Shown here piece after piece: positions 9,028 through 18,105 of a stretch of 64,000 nucleotides of DNA. Origin of the DNA: Izemoplasma sp964435595 (GTDB lineage: Bacteria; Bacillota_I; Bacilli_A; Izemoplasmatales; Izemoplasmataceae); contig CAYSZV010000004.1 of the NCBI GenBank assembly GCA_964435595.1, forward strand, positions 1 to 64,000, read 5' to 3'. The translations under genes and the position numbers were made by a program. The notes under the pieces were generated by a model that was not told the origin of the DNA, ran no database searches, and saw only the letters and a list, made by a program, of their open reading frames with translations. Each line of letters starts with the position of its first letter. Within the stretch, counting starts at the first letter, position 1.

Positions 9028-9819
9028 TCACCCCAATTGGATTATTTTTTTAATATTGTGATATGAAAATCCCTTTTGCATCAATTTTTTAATCAATTTA
9101 TCTTTCTCTGAATAATCAGATAAATCAACACCCTTTTTCAGCTTATTAAATTCTGCTTCTAAGAGTCCATCTTCATCACATGCTTCTAAAATGACATCTC
9201 GATATGATTGGATACTACTATCGATAATAGAAAGGGAGAATCCTTTATTAACGCACTTTCTTTTAATCGAATCCACAGCCTTACTATATGGCTTTTTAAT
9301 CGGATGTTTTGTTTCTTTTTGAATCACTTCATAGACTTTATTATATTGGATTTCATCTGTATATCGAATCAACTCCGCATCAATTAAATCATAATGAATT
9401 CCTTTTGTGATTAGTTTTTGTTTGATTGCGCGTGGACCCAATACATCGAATTCCAACTTTTGAGTAACATACTCCCTTGCGTATCGATTATCATCTAAAA
9501 ATCCTTGTTGCTTCAATTTAATTATAATCTTGTCAATGACTTTCTCATCAGGAGTACTTTTTCTTAAATGTTTTTTCACTTCACTAATCGTTCGCATTTG
9601 GTAATCAACATAACGAATTGATTTTTGATAAAGCAAATCAAGATCCTTGTTCTTTGTTAATAGTTTATATTCATCAATCGTAATTTGTCTAGGTGATAAT
9701 ATGTTACATCTTAACAACGTATCTTCAACCACAATGATTGTTTGTTCTTTCCCGTCGATGACCAAAGATATTAGATATTGTTGATTTCTAAGTTTCTTTA
9801 TATCTGTGACTTTATTCAT
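9028..9819 (-). CDS. recX: Regulatory protein RecX
   Basis: RecX binds RecA filaments and limits their activity. The 263-residue protein is almost entirely alpha-helical and carries the family's three-helix repeats: YVDYQMRTISEVKKHLRKS, LKQQGFLDDNRYAREYV and FDVLGPRAIKQKLITKGI. The length matches the long Bacillus-type RecX. The N-terminal 60 residues hold the beta-rich extension seen in Firmicutes. The start overlaps the end of the S41 protease gene by eight bases (ATGAATAA) with AGAGGA ahead, so translation is probably coupled. It ends in TGA, which helps fix the genetic code. Its place next to glycogen genes is not functionally obvious. Confidence 0.9.
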   Translation of the reverse strand: MNKVTDIKKLRNQQYLISLVIDGKEQTIIVVEDTLLRCNILSPRQITIDEYKLLTKNKDLDLLYQKSIRYVDYQMRTISEVKKHLRKSTPDEKVIDKIIIKLKQQGFLDDNRYAREYVTQKLEFDVLGPRAIKQKLITKGIHYDLIDAELIRYTDEIQYNKVYEVIQKETKHPIKKPYSKAVDSIKRKCVNKGFSLSIIDSSIQSYRDVILEACDEDGLLEAEFNKLKKGVDLSDYSEKDKLIKKLMQKGFSYHNIKKIIQLG

Positions 9820-11386
9820 TTGGGTCCTCTGGATGAACTAACAAATAATCGATAGAAGCTTGTAATTGTGTATCGTTATCACTATTTGATAAATATGTTT
9901 GTAATGTTTCATTGATTACTTCTAATGTATCTTGGTCCATATTTCCAGTTACTGTCAATGTATTGATTGTTTGAATATCTTCGATTGCTAATTTTGTATC
10001 CATATCATAATATCCATCTGTACGAACTGTATAGCCCATCATGTTTAAAATAATTTGAACATTGGCAACACGTACATCAACAGTATCATACAAGATCGGT
10101 GCTCCACCTAACAAGAATACTTTATAGGCTTTCTCAATCGGTGTTTGTTCCACTTCAACATCTGGCAAGTATCCATCTGTTCCACCATCATAATGAACCC
10201 AACTACCATTTGCAGTTAGCCATCTACCGATTGTCAAATGTAAGTAATCCCCTTCTGTTGATGTCACAGGAAATGTTGTTTGCATTGTTCCTTTTCCATA
10301 TGTTTTCATACCGATTACAGGATAGCCACCATGCTCACTCATACTTGAAGCAAAGACTTCAGAAGCACTTGCGCTATTTTCATTAACCAAGGTAACAATA
10401 TTATATGATTTACGCTCTGTATTAGAAGCAATATACAAGGTTGCTCCCAGTTCATTGTCCCTATAATAATCTGTAGTAAACATCGGATTTCCATCATCAA
10501 TCAAGAACTCATTCAACATATTATAAACCGCCGAAAGATGTCCTCCACCATTGTCTCTTAAATCAACAATCAAAGAGTCCATACCTTGATTTTCTAGATT
10601 TTGAATCGCCACTTGGAATTTCACAGATGTTTCATCTCCAAATTGGCTTACGATAATATACCCAATTTTTTGTCCTTCTTGTTCAAACAGTTCATATTCA
10701 ACACTTGAATTATCAATGACAGCGCGTGTCATCGGGAAAAATAGAGTCGATTGGTATCCAGGACGGTAGACTCCAACAACAACTTCAGTTCCTTCTTCAC
10801 CCAAAATTTTATTAATCGTATCATAAAAAGAATTATCTGTTATTAATTCTCCATCGACATGTGTAATCACATCACCAACATGGAGTCCAGCTTGATCCGC
10901 AGGTCCACCACTTTTGACAACATCAACGACAATTTGAGTATCTTCAAAGCGTACAGTGATTCCAATTCCCACATATGTTTCACCAAAATTAGATTGGTAT
11001 TGATTTGCCTCTTCTGCATCAAAATAGCGAGTAAATGGATCATCTAATGTCCCAATCATTCCTTCAATTGCACCTTGAATCAAATCAAGTTTTTCTGTTT
11101 GTGAATAATGATCTCCAGCAATTTCATAGAGAATTTCATACCAAACAAAATCATTTTCCGAAGATGCCATAATACCTTCAACTGCTGCTTCTATAATATA
11201 TGTTCTTTGTGGATCTTCATATTCAATATCCAACAATTTATCAACAGCCTCATATAATAATTCTTCGACTTCTTGCGTTTCAGTTTGTTCTGTCTCAATA
11301 TCTCCTACAAAATATCCAGATGTAAATGCCACACCTGCCAATACAATACAAACAATAATAACAATTTTATTTCTTAGTATACCCAT
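9812..11386 (-). CDS. S41 family C-terminal processing peptidase with PDZ and peptidoglycan-binding domains
   Basis: The 524-residue protein has one N-terminal membrane anchor (about residues 8-27), so the body lies outside the cytoplasm. Then come a PDZ domain (YVGIGITVRFEDTQIVVDVV...GGPADQAGLHVGDVI), the S41 protease core with the catalytic serine in NENSASASEVFASSM and lysine in MKTYGKGTMQTTFP, and a C-terminal PG_binding_1 repeat (MMGYTVRTDGYYDMDTKLAIEDIQ). This is the CtpA/CtpB architecture of Firmicutes, proteases that cut extracytoplasmic proteins near a hydrophobic C-terminus or regulate sporulation and the envelope. A wall-binding module hints that the cell has, or recently had, peptidoglycan. 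The start is two bases after the yitT-like stop. Confidence 0.93.
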   Translation of the reverse strand: MGILRNKIVIIVCIVLAGVAFTSGYFVGDIETEQTETQEVEELLYEAVDKLLDIEYEDPQRTYIIEAAVEGIMASSENDFVWYEILYEIAGDHYSQTEKLDLIQGAIEGMIGTLDDPFTRYFDAEEANQYQSNFGETYVGIGITVRFEDTQIVVDVVKSGGPADQAGLHVGDVITHVDGELITDNSFYDTINKILGEEGTEVVVGVYRPGYQSTLFFPMTRAVIDNSSVEYELFEQEGQKIGYIIVSQFGDETSVKFQVAIQNLENQGMDSLIVDLRDNGGGHLSAVYNMLNEFLIDDGNPMFTTDYYRDNELGATLYIASNTERKSYNIVTLVNENSASASEVFASSMSEHGGYPVIGMKTYGKGTMQTTFPVTSTEGDYLHLTIGRWLTANGSWVHYDGGTDGYLPDVEVEQTPIEKAYKVFLLGGAPILYDTVDVRVANVQIILNMMGYTVRTDGYYDMDTKLAIEDIQTINTLTVTGNMDQDTLEVINETLQTYLSNSDNDTQLQASIDYLLVHPEDPNE

Positions 11387-11388
11387 GA

Positions 11389-12264
11389 TTATTCATCCTC
11401 TCTATGTGAGAAATCTCCCTGAATCTCCGTTGCAGGAGTGACATATACAAATGCCTCAGGATCTATATTTGCGATAATATTTCTTATGAAATAATATTCT
11501 TGAGATGTAATCACACTGATTAACATCGTTTTTTCTTCCCCTTTATATCCACCTTTCACAGCGACCTCACTTACACCACGAAAGACAGAATCATAAATTG
11601 CATTTTTGATTTCATCCTTTTTATTTGTAATGATATGCATTGCTTTTTTTCTTGTATTACCTAGTACAACAACATCAGCTATTTTACCACTAATCCACAT
11701 GGTAAGGACAGCATACAGTCCTGAGACGATTCCATAATCATTATAAAAAGCAATGACACCAAGAATAATAATTACACCATCGATATAGTATAAGCTAGTT
11801 GAAATAGGAACATTAAGTTTTTGATATAAGATTTTAATCGGAATATCAGTTCCTCCACTTGTACCACCATACTTTAATACATATCCAAATCCAAGACCCA
11901 ATAAAGCACCACCAAAAATCGTAGCGATCACAAAGTCATTTTCCATTTGTAATAATGGAATATATTCTTCCATAATAAACAAAACGGCAGGGAACAAAAT
12001 ACTCCCATAAATACTTCGAATAAAAATCTTCTTCCCAAGAATAATAAGACCTAAAATCAATAAAAACATGTTGATTATCAATACAAAAATACTAATTGTA
12101 AATCCAGTATATTTGTATACAACCAATGCAAGTCCGGTTACTCCACCAGCAACCAAATCAACTGGAATTAAGAAGAAGTAAAATCCTGCTGCCATTAATA
12201 TAATACCAATTGATATCATCGTATATCTTTCGATAAACGGTATTTTTCTTATTTTTCTATGCAT
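11389..12264 (-). CDS. YitT family membrane protein (DUF161 + DUF2179)
   Basis: The 291-residue protein has about five or six membrane segments in its first 200 residues, with the family motif DLVAGGVTGLALVVYKYTG near residue 35 and KYGGTSGGTDIPIKI around residue 130. These are followed by a soluble DUF2179 domain (GVSEVAVKGGYKGEEKTMLISVI). This is the YitT/YpjC/YqfU arrangement of Firmicutes. Transport substrate and function are not established. The start overlaps the prfB stop by eight bases, with AAAGGA upstream, so it is part of the secA-prfB transcription unit. Confidence 0.9.
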   Translation of the reverse strand: MHRKIRKIPFIERYTMISIGIILMAAGFYFFLIPVDLVAGGVTGLALVVYKYTGFTISIFVLIINMFLLILGLIILGKKIFIRSIYGSILFPAVLFIMEEYIPLLQMENDFVIATIFGGALLGLGFGYVLKYGGTSGGTDIPIKILYQKLNVPISTSLYYIDGVIIILGVIAFYNDYGIVSGLYAVLTMWISGKIADVVVLGNTRKKAMHIITNKKDEIKNAIYDSVFRGVSEVAVKGGYKGEEKTMLISVITSQEYYFIRNIIANIDPEAFVYVTPATEIQGDFSHREDE

Positions 12265-13354
12265 GATTTTGTTCCTTTAGATATCCAGTAATAAACATCA
12301 TGATATCTCCATCCATCACTTTTTGTACATTACCAGTTTCAACATTCGTACGATGGTCTTTTACCATAGAATACGGATGCATAACATAACTTCTAATTTG
12401 ACTTCCAAATGAATTGGAAACAGAGTTGCTTCTAAAAGAAGAAATCTCTTCTTGTTTCTTTTGCAATTCCAATTGGTATAGTTTACTTTTTAATATTTGC
12501 ATTGCTTTGTCTCTATTTTTAATTTGAGAACGTTCGTTTTGTACGCATACAACAGTCTTTGTTGGTAAATGTGTAATACGTACCGCACTATCCGTTGTAT
12601 TAACACTTTGTCCACCAGCTCCACTAGAGCGATATGTATCAATTTTTAAATCTTTCTCATTTACTTCAATGTCAATATCCTGTGACATTTCAGGTATCAC
12701 ATTCACACTGGCGAAGGATGTATGTCTTCTTCCACCACTATCAAAAGGACTTATTCTAACAAGTCTATGAACTCCACTTTCGGCTTTCAAATACCCATAA
12801 GCATTATCACCTTTGATCGCGAAAGTAACACTCTTTAATCCGGCTTCATCGCCGTTTTGATAATCCAATAATTCAAACTCATATCCCTGGTTTTCTCCAA
12901 ATCTACTGTACATTCTATACAGCATATTTGCCCAATCTTGTGATTCAGTTCCACCAGCTCCTGGATGAATTTCCAAAATAGCATTGCTTTCATCAAAATC
13001 GCCAGTTAATAACAACTCAACACTTAAGTATTCACTCATCAAAATAAACTTATCAACTTGCTCATTCAATTCATCTAACATCGTTTCATCACTTTGGATG
13101 AAGTCCGCTATCATTTCAATTTCTTCAAATAAGACCATAAAGGCATTGATTTTATCTTGTTTTGCTTTTAATCCAGATAATCGTTTGATCACTTTTTGAG
13201 CAGACTCTTGATCATCCCAAAAAGCTTGATCGTAAGTTATTTGATCAAGTTCTTTGATTTGCTTGTCTAATTCTTCTTTATTCGTCATACTCATTGTTTC
13301 AGAATATAGTTTTCTTAGACCATTCAATTCTTGTTTGATTTCATGTATCTGCAT
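12257..13354 (-). CDS. prfB: Peptide chain release factor 2, single-frame
   Basis: RF2 ends translation at UGA and UAA. All signature parts are present in 365 residues: the codon-recognition SPF (residues 202-204, in RLVRISPFDSGGRRHTSF) and the peptidyl-hydrolysis GGQ (247-249, in SSGAGGQSVN). Most bacterial prfB genes need a +1 frameshift at an internal UGA around codon 25. Here the frame is continuous from ATG 13354, which has AGGTGATT upstream, and the total length equals that of the frameshifted E. coli product. The presence of RF2 shows that UGA is a stop. It follows secA, as in many Firmicutes. Confidence 0.97.
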   Translation of the reverse strand: MQIHEIKQELNGLRKLYSETMSMTNKEELDKQIKELDQITYDQAFWDDQESAQKVIKRLSGLKAKQDKINAFMVLFEEIEMIADFIQSDETMLDELNEQVDKFILMSEYLSVELLLTGDFDESNAILEIHPGAGGTESQDWANMLYRMYSRFGENQGYEFELLDYQNGDEAGLKSVTFAIKGDNAYGYLKAESGVHRLVRISPFDSGGRRHTSFASVNVIPEMSQDIDIEVNEKDLKIDTYRSSGAGGQSVNTTDSAVRITHLPTKTVVCVQNERSQIKNRDKAMQILKSKLYQLELQKKQEEISSFRSNSVSNSFGSQIRSYVMHPYSMVKDHRTNVETGNVQKVMDGDIMMFITGYLKEQNHA

Positions 13355-13370
13355 CGAATCACCTAGTCGA

Positions 13371-13394
13371 AAACTCAAGATTTCTCTTGAGTTT
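13371..13394 (-). terminator. Hairpin between secA and prfB, weak terminator or attenuator
   Basis: Perfect stem AAACTCAAGA / TCTTGAGTTT with a four-base loop. On the minus strand only TTTTCG follows, so termination would be partial. It sits 17 bases ahead of the prfB start, between the secA stop and the prfB ribosome site. Confidence 0.45.
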
Positions 13395-13399
13395 AAAAT

Positions 13400-15892
13400 T
13401 TATTTTCCATGACACTGTTTATATTTTTTACCACTACCACAAGGACATGGATCATTTCTTCCTACCTTTTGTGATGTTCTTGGTTTGCGTTTTGCCAACT
13501 CTTCTTTTCCCGAATGTGTTCCAGTAGGTTTCGCTACTTGAACACGTTGTAAGTTATCACGTACAACTGCTCGTAATACATATTTCGATACGTCATCTTC
13601 AATCGACGTTACCATTTCAGAGAACATTCTAAATCCTACTTCTTGATACTCACGCAATGGATTCATTTGGGCATATTGTTGCAGTCCAATTCCTTGACGC
13701 AATTCACTCATTTGATCAATATGTTGCACCCAGTATGTATCAACAACACGTAAAACAATTACTTTTAAGAATTCATTGAATCGTTCCTCAGTAAATTTTT
13801 CAATTTTTTGAGCAATATCAGATTCTACTAAATCACGCAAATATTCAACTACAGTCTGTGGATTCCCTTTTAATGATGATTTACTAACAAGGTTAATAGC
13901 AAAATAACGACCATTTAATGTTTTAAACAATTCACTATTGTCTACCTCACCTTTATCATCAAGGTTTTTATATACCACAGCTTCTATCGCTCTTAAAATC
14001 ATTGCTTTGGTTACATCAATAATAGACTCTTCAAATAAAATATCTCTTCTTTGCTTGTAAATAACTTCACGTTGTTTACGTAACACTTCATCATATTGTA
14101 ATACTGTTTTACGACGATCAAAGTTATTTCCTTCAATTTGTTTTTGTGCTCTTTCAACCATACGACTAAAGATTCCATAACTTACTGGTGCTTCATCATC
14201 TTTTCCTCGTTCACTTGTAAGAAGTTCAATTTGGCGTTTGAATCTATCTCCACCAAATCGTTTCATTAAATCGTCTTCTGCACTTAAGAAGAATTTACTA
14301 AATCCAGGGTCTCCTTGACGTCCAGAACGTCCACGCAACTGGTTATCAATACGTCTAGATTCATGTCTTTCTGTACCAATTACAGCCAATCCACCAAGTT
14401 CAACTACACCTTCACCTAGTTTGATATCGGTACCACGACCGGCCATATTTGTTGCGATTGTAACAGAATATTTTTTCCCAGCGTTTTCAACTATTTCTGC
14501 TTCTCGTTCATGCTGTTTCGCATTTAATACATCATGCTTTACTCCACGGCGCTTTAATAACTTACTTAATAGTTCAGACGTTTCAATACTGATTGTACCA
14601 ACAAGCATTGGTTGTCCTTTGCTATGGCGTTCTTTGATTTCATTTGCGATTGCTTTATATTTACCTTGCATTGTCGCATAAATTTCATCATTTGCATCTT
14701 CACGAATTACCGGACGATTCGTCGGAATTTCAACAACAATCATATTATAAATGTTTCTAAATTCTTCTTCCTCTGTTTTTGCAGTCCCAGTCATCCCTGC
14801 TAATTTACTATACATACGGAAGAAATTTTGGAATGTAATCGAAGCCAAGGTAGATGTTTCTTTTTTAATTTCTACACCCTCTTTTGCTTCCAAAGCTTGA
14901 TGCAATCCTTCAGAAAATTGACGACCATGCATCAAACGCCCTGTATGACTATCAACAATAATTACTTTATTATCTTGTACAACATAGTCTACATCACGAT
15001 CCATTGTAAAATTAGCTCTAATTGCATTATTAATAGAATGTAGCAACCCTACATTCGATACATCATATAAATTATCTACACCAAAGTAACGCTCTGCACG
15101 AGCAATTCCTTCTGCTTCCATATTTACATTTCTAGTCTTAATATCAAGATCATAATCATCTTCACTTAAGGTTCTTGCAAATGCTTGTGCTTGTAAATAT
15201 AAAGAATTTGTATTTTTCGATCCACCTGAAATAATTAATGGTGTTCTCGCTTCATCAACCAAAATACTGTCGACCTCATCAATAATTGCATAATTAAGTG
15301 GTCGTTGAACCATATCTTCTTTATGTACAACCATGTGATCACGTAAATAATCAAATCCCAATTCATTATTTGTGGAATACATAATATCACAATTATAGGC
15401 TTCACGTTTTTCTTCTTTTGTCAGTTCTCTAATATTGAGTCCCACTGTTAATCCAAGCCAACGGAATAAGTCACCAATTTCTCCTTCAGCTTCACGAGAA
15501 GCCAGGTACTCATTTACCGTAACGATATGAACACCGTTTCCTGAAAGTCCATTCAAATAAGCTGGCATAACAGCTGTTAATGTTTTTCCCTCACCGGTTT
15601 TCATCTCTGCGATATTTCCATCATGGATTGTTGCCGCACCTTGCACTTGAACATGGAACGGTGTCAAACCTAAAAATCTAGTAGACGCTTCACGTACTGT
15701 CGCAAATGCTTCTACTTTAATATCTTCTAATGTTTCCCCATTTTTTAAACGATTTCTAAAATGGTCTGCTTTCGCTTTTAATTCTTCGTCTGATAATTGC
15801 TTGTATTCTTCTTCAAGAGCAAACACACTATCTGCAATTTTATTTAGTTTTTTTAGTTCTTTTCTACCTAAGTCAAATAGTCTCTTAAGCAT
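13400..15892 (-). CDS. secA: Preprotein translocase ATPase SecA
   Basis: SecA drives secreted proteins through SecYEG. The 830-residue protein has the Walker A region EMKTGEGKTLTAVMPAYLN, the DEAD-type box YAIIDEVDSILVDEARTPL, NMAGRGTDIKLGEGV and QLRGRSGRQGDPG of the second motor domain, and a C-terminal zinc-binding SEC-C tail (NDPCPCGSGKKYKQCHGK). The start is ATG 15892 with AGAGGTGAT upstream; an in-frame GTG nine bases earlier is part of that ribosome site. Neighbours hpf and prfB are the usual Firmicute ones. An extended -10 promoter lies at 15920-15928. Confidence 0.98.
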   Translation of the reverse strand: MLKRLFDLGRKELKKLNKIADSVFALEEEYKQLSDEELKAKADHFRNRLKNGETLEDIKVEAFATVREASTRFLGLTPFHVQVQGAATIHDGNIAEMKTGEGKTLTAVMPAYLNGLSGNGVHIVTVNEYLASREAEGEIGDLFRWLGLTVGLNIRELTKEEKREAYNCDIMYSTNNELGFDYLRDHMVVHKEDMVQRPLNYAIIDEVDSILVDEARTPLIISGGSKNTNSLYLQAQAFARTLSEDDYDLDIKTRNVNMEAEGIARAERYFGVDNLYDVSNVGLLHSINNAIRANFTMDRDVDYVVQDNKVIIVDSHTGRLMHGRQFSEGLHQALEAKEGVEIKKETSTLASITFQNFFRMYSKLAGMTGTAKTEEEEFRNIYNMIVVEIPTNRPVIREDANDEIYATMQGKYKAIANEIKERHSKGQPMLVGTISIETSELLSKLLKRRGVKHDVLNAKQHEREAEIVENAGKKYSVTIATNMAGRGTDIKLGEGVVELGGLAVIGTERHESRRIDNQLRGRSGRQGDPGFSKFFLSAEDDLMKRFGGDRFKRQIELLTSERGKDDEAPVSYGIFSRMVERAQKQIEGNNFDRRKTVLQYDEVLRKQREVIYKQRRDILFEESIIDVTKAMILRAIEAVVYKNLDDKGEVDNSELFKTLNGRYFAINLVSKSSLKGNPQTVVEYLRDLVESDIAQKIEKFTEERFNEFLKVIVLRVVDTYWVQHIDQMSELRQGIGLQQYAQMNPLREYQEVGFRMFSEMVTSIEDDVSKYVLRAVVRDNLQRVQVAKPTGTHSGKEELAKRKPRTSQKVGRNDPCPCGSGKKYKQCHGK

Positions 15893-15919
15893 TTTAATCA
15901 CCTCTTTATGTCAATTTAT

Positions 15920-15928
15920 ATCATACCA
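15920..15928 (-). promoter_or_regulatory. Extended -10 promoter of secA
   Basis: Minus-strand TGGTATGAT, about 28 bases ahead of the secA ATG, without a recognisable -35 box. It follows the hpf terminator. Confidence 0.5.
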
Positions 15929-15979
15929 CAAATTAATATATAATAATATATTAAATACCGAAAAACATTATCACTCAAA

Positions 15980-16003
15980 AAAAATGCACTAAAAGTGCAT
16001 TTT
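15980..16003 (-). terminator. Terminator after hpf
   Basis: Stem AAATGCACT / AGTGCATTT with a short loop, followed on the minus strand by a run of eight T. It lies right behind the hpf stop. Confidence 0.8.
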
Positions 16004-16006
16004 TGG

Positions 16007-16546
16007 CTATTCTGTTTCTATAACTCCATACTTTCCATCATTTCTCAAATATAATACTGAAACATTACCACTGTCTTCATCTTTGAAAATGTAGAAATCA
16101 TGTCCTAATACTTCTAATGCTGTGATTGCTTCATCTACAGTCATTTCATCTAACATAATACTTTTGCGTTTTATTGGGCTAGATACCAACTCACGTTTTA
16201 ATGCTTCTAAATCTAAATCTTCTGCAAATAAATCTGCAGTTGCTTCTTTCTTTTGTAAACTCCTAGTAATTTTAGTTTTGTGCTTTCTAATTTGTGACTC
16301 CAACTTATCGATTGTCAAATCGATTGCTGCATACATATCGTCGTCACCAACTTCAGCACGCATTGTGTAAAACTTAGTAGGGATTGTTACCTCAACTTTA
16401 TGATGATCTTTATAGATTTTACACACCACAAACGCTTCAAGGTCTTCTTTAAAGTATCTTTCAACCTTTTCTAACTTGTTTTTTGCATAAGCTTCAATTG
16501 CGTCAGTAACGTTAAATCCATTTTTACCACGAACTTGTACTCTCAT
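16007..16546 (-). CDS. hpf: Ribosome hibernation promoting factor, long form
   Basis: The 179-residue protein has the N-terminal HPF/YfiA domain (RVQVRGKNGFNVTDAIEAYAKNKL, then HKVEVTIPTKFYTMRAEVG) and a C-terminal dimerisation domain (KRKSIMLDEMTVDEAITALEVLGHDFYIF), as in long HPFs that link two 70S ribosomes into a silent 100S dimer in stationary phase. The start is ATG 16546 with AAAGGGAG upstream. It precedes secA-prfB, the common Firmicute order, and has its own promoter and terminator. Confidence 0.96.
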   Translation of the reverse strand: MRVQVRGKNGFNVTDAIEAYAKNKLEKVERYFKEDLEAFVVCKIYKDHHKVEVTIPTKFYTMRAEVGDDDMYAAIDLTIDKLESQIRKHKTKITRSLQKKEATADLFAEDLDLEALKRELVSSPIKRKSIMLDEMTVDEAITALEVLGHDFYIFKDEDSGNVSVLYLRNDGKYGVIETE

Positions 16547-16584
16547 TAAATCATCTCCCTTTTCTTAAAAATTCTTGATAACTA

Positions 16585-16593
16585 ATTATACCA
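16585..16593 (-). promoter_or_regulatory. Extended -10 promoter of hpf
   Basis: Minus-strand TGGTATAAT about 39 bases ahead of the hpf ATG. The -35 region is poor. Confidence 0.55.
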
Positions 16594-16651
16594 TAATTTT
16601 ATCTTTTTTTAAGTGTGATACGTATTTTTCTATATAACTTTTTAAAAACTG

Positions 16652-17026
16652 TCACATATCACGAAATAAACTTAAAAAGACAATTGATTGGTCGGCTAAA
16701 TTCAACAACAAAAATTGGCTTAACTTCTCTAATTCAAAATACTCATCAGAAGTCATCCAAACAACGATTGACCACTCAGTATTATTTAAACAATATTGTA
16801 TCCCTTTACCAATGAGATAGAATTCTAAAAAGCTATAATTCAAATCGTTTTTTTCTTCAAAAAAATAAATCCAATTAACAATATTGTTTTCAATTGGAAT
16901 CACATCAATTAGAATATCCAACTCCAACTTTTTATTGCAACTTTCATGAATTGAGTACTCTAATCTAAATAGAGTTCTAAAGTCTAATTCAATCATTACA
17001 TCTTTATTACAAACTTTACATTTCAT
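16652..17026 (-). CDS. Reduced ComFC-like protein (zinc-finger N-terminus only)
   Basis: The 124-residue product opens CKVCNKDVMIELDFRTLF, then C30 in HESCNKKL. This matches the N-terminal CxxC...C finger of ComFC proteins, including the run 'W/F-R-x-L-F' between the cysteine pairs. ComFC proteins are usually about 220-240 residues and carry a phosphoribosyltransferase domain with a DDxxTTG motif; that domain is missing. The remaining 85 residues (Trp- and Phe-rich, EFYLIGKGIQYCLNN) could be the ComFC middle region. The position next to hpf-secA-prfB is where comFC sits in Firmicutes, which supports the homology. The gene is intact, with GAGGTG upstream, so it may have a reduced function and not be a dead fragment. 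Confidence 0.6.
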   Translation of the reverse strand: MKCKVCNKDVMIELDFRTLFRLEYSIHESCNKKLELDILIDVIPIENNIVNWIYFFEEKNDLNYSFLEFYLIGKGIQYCLNNTEWSIVVWMTSDEYFELEKLSQFLLLNLADQSIVFLSLFRDM

Positions 17027-17034
17027 AAAAACAC

Positions 17035-17057
17035 CTCATGAGTATAATACTCACGAG
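17035..17057 (-). promoter_or_regulatory. Hairpin that holds the ribosome site of the ComFC-like gene
   Basis: Minus-strand stem CTCGTGAGTA / TACTCATGAG with loop TTA, followed by GTGTTTTTATG. Its 3' arm contains part of the GAGGTG Shine-Dalgarno of the next gene and the T run ends at the start codon. It could act as a terminator after the exonuclease gene or mask the ribosome site. Confidence 0.5.
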
Positions 17058-17062
17058 ATGTC

Positions 17063-17566
17063 TTAAAGACTTTGTAAAATCAAATATAATTCATGGGTTG
17101 CATAAACATCACTTAACGCTCGATGTGCATTTGTGTTTTTAATATCAAACTGTAAGCACAGTGCTTTCAGCGAATATCCTCTTAATCTTTTTAGTTTTCT
17201 TCTTGCTTCCCAAATCGTATCTTTACATTGTACTGGATTCAATCTGATTGCATTTCGTTTGAACTCAGATTCAAGAAAAGGAAAGTCAAAACGTTTCGCG
17301 TTATGTCCAATTATAAAATCCACATCTTTGATGAAATCATTGAATAACGTAAATACAACTCCTGGATAATGTGCATTTTCTACGAGCGAATCATCAATTC
17401 CTGTAATTCTTGTAATATTATACGGAATCGGAAACCCAGGATTAATCAATTCTTCAAACACCTCAACAATTTCACCATCTTCTACTTTTACAGCTCCAAT
17501 TTCAATAATACGATCATTATATGTGTCTAATCCTGTAGTCTCAATATCGAATACAACATATTTCAT
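17063..17566 (-). CDS. DnaQ-like 3'-5' exonuclease
   Basis: The 167-residue protein is a stand-alone DEDDh exonuclease domain: Exo I in VFDIETTGLD (D7, E9), Exo II in DFIIGHNAKRFDFPFLESEF, and Exo III in NAHRALSDVYATHELY (His and Asp). It resembles the proofreading domain of PolC and DNA polymerase III epsilon, and also small repair or RNA-trimming exonucleases. Which one cannot be decided from sequence. I choose ATG 17566 with AGAGGTGAT upstream. A start 30 bases earlier would lie on the promoter -10 box. Confidence 0.88.
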   Translation of the reverse strand: MKYVVFDIETTGLDTYNDRIIEIGAVKVEDGEIVEVFEELINPGFPIPYNITRITGIDDSLVENAHYPGVVFTLFNDFIKDVDFIIGHNAKRFDFPFLESEFKRNAIRLNPVQCKDTIWEARRKLKRLRGYSLKALCLQFDIKNTNAHRALSDVYATHELYLILQSL

Positions 17567-17584
17567 AGAAATCACCTCTAAATC

Positions 17585-17616
17585 ATTATACCACACTGAT
17601 TTTATTTATTTGTCAA
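17585..17616 (-). promoter_or_regulatory. Promoter of the DnaQ-like gene
   Basis: Minus-strand extended -10 TGGTATAAT (17585-17593), with TTGACA at 17611-17616. The spacer is 20 bases, long for a -35/-10 pair, so the TGn extension probably matters most. Confidence 0.55.
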
Positions 17617-17650
17617 AAAATGATATCATAGAATTATAAGGAGGTATTCA

Positions 17651-18103
17651 ATGATTCAAACCAAATTAATCAATACAATCTCAGAATTTTTCGAATACAC
17701 ACAAATCGTTACATTATTGAAGCAACAAATGGAACACATTGGGACACCAAAATCTAATGAAGAAATCAAAGAAACAATTAAATTAATGTTTGATACAGAT
17801 AGTGCCTTTCTCATGGTCTTAGAAAACAACGGGCTTCTGTTAGGTTTCGTTTTCTTCAATGTAGCAATTGGACTACAATCAAGCGGAAAATACTTGTGGC
17901 TCAATGAAATGCATATCAACGAACAGTTTAGAGGAAAAGGATATGGTACAATGTTGTTTAATGGCCTCAAAAAATGGGCAAAGGAAAACAATATCGTACG
18001 TATCATGGGAATTGTTGATAATGTAGATCCAAGAACTCGAAAATTTTATTTGAACCAAGGAACCGAAATAACAAAAGAAGAAATATTATCAATTAGATTG
18101 TGA
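17651..18103 (+). CDS. GNAT family N-acetyltransferase
   Basis: The 150-residue protein has the GNAT fold signature: a beta strand WLNEMHINEQF followed by the acetyl-CoA pyrophosphate-binding loop RGKGYGTMLFNGLKKWAKEN (motif A) and a C-terminal VDPRTRKFYLNQG. It probably acetylates a small molecule or a peptide amine; the substrate cannot be predicted. The start is ATG 17651 with AAGGAGG upstream. It is divergent from the exonuclease gene and ends in TGA. Confidence 0.88.
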   Translation: MIQTKLINTISEFFEYTQIVTLLKQQMEHIGTPKSNEEIKETIKLMFDTDSAFLMVLENNGLLLGFVFFNVAIGLQSSGKYLWLNEMHINEQFRGKGYGTMLFNGLKKWAKENNIVRIMGIVDNVDPRTRKFYLNQGTEITKEEILSIRL

Positions 18104-18105
18104 AA

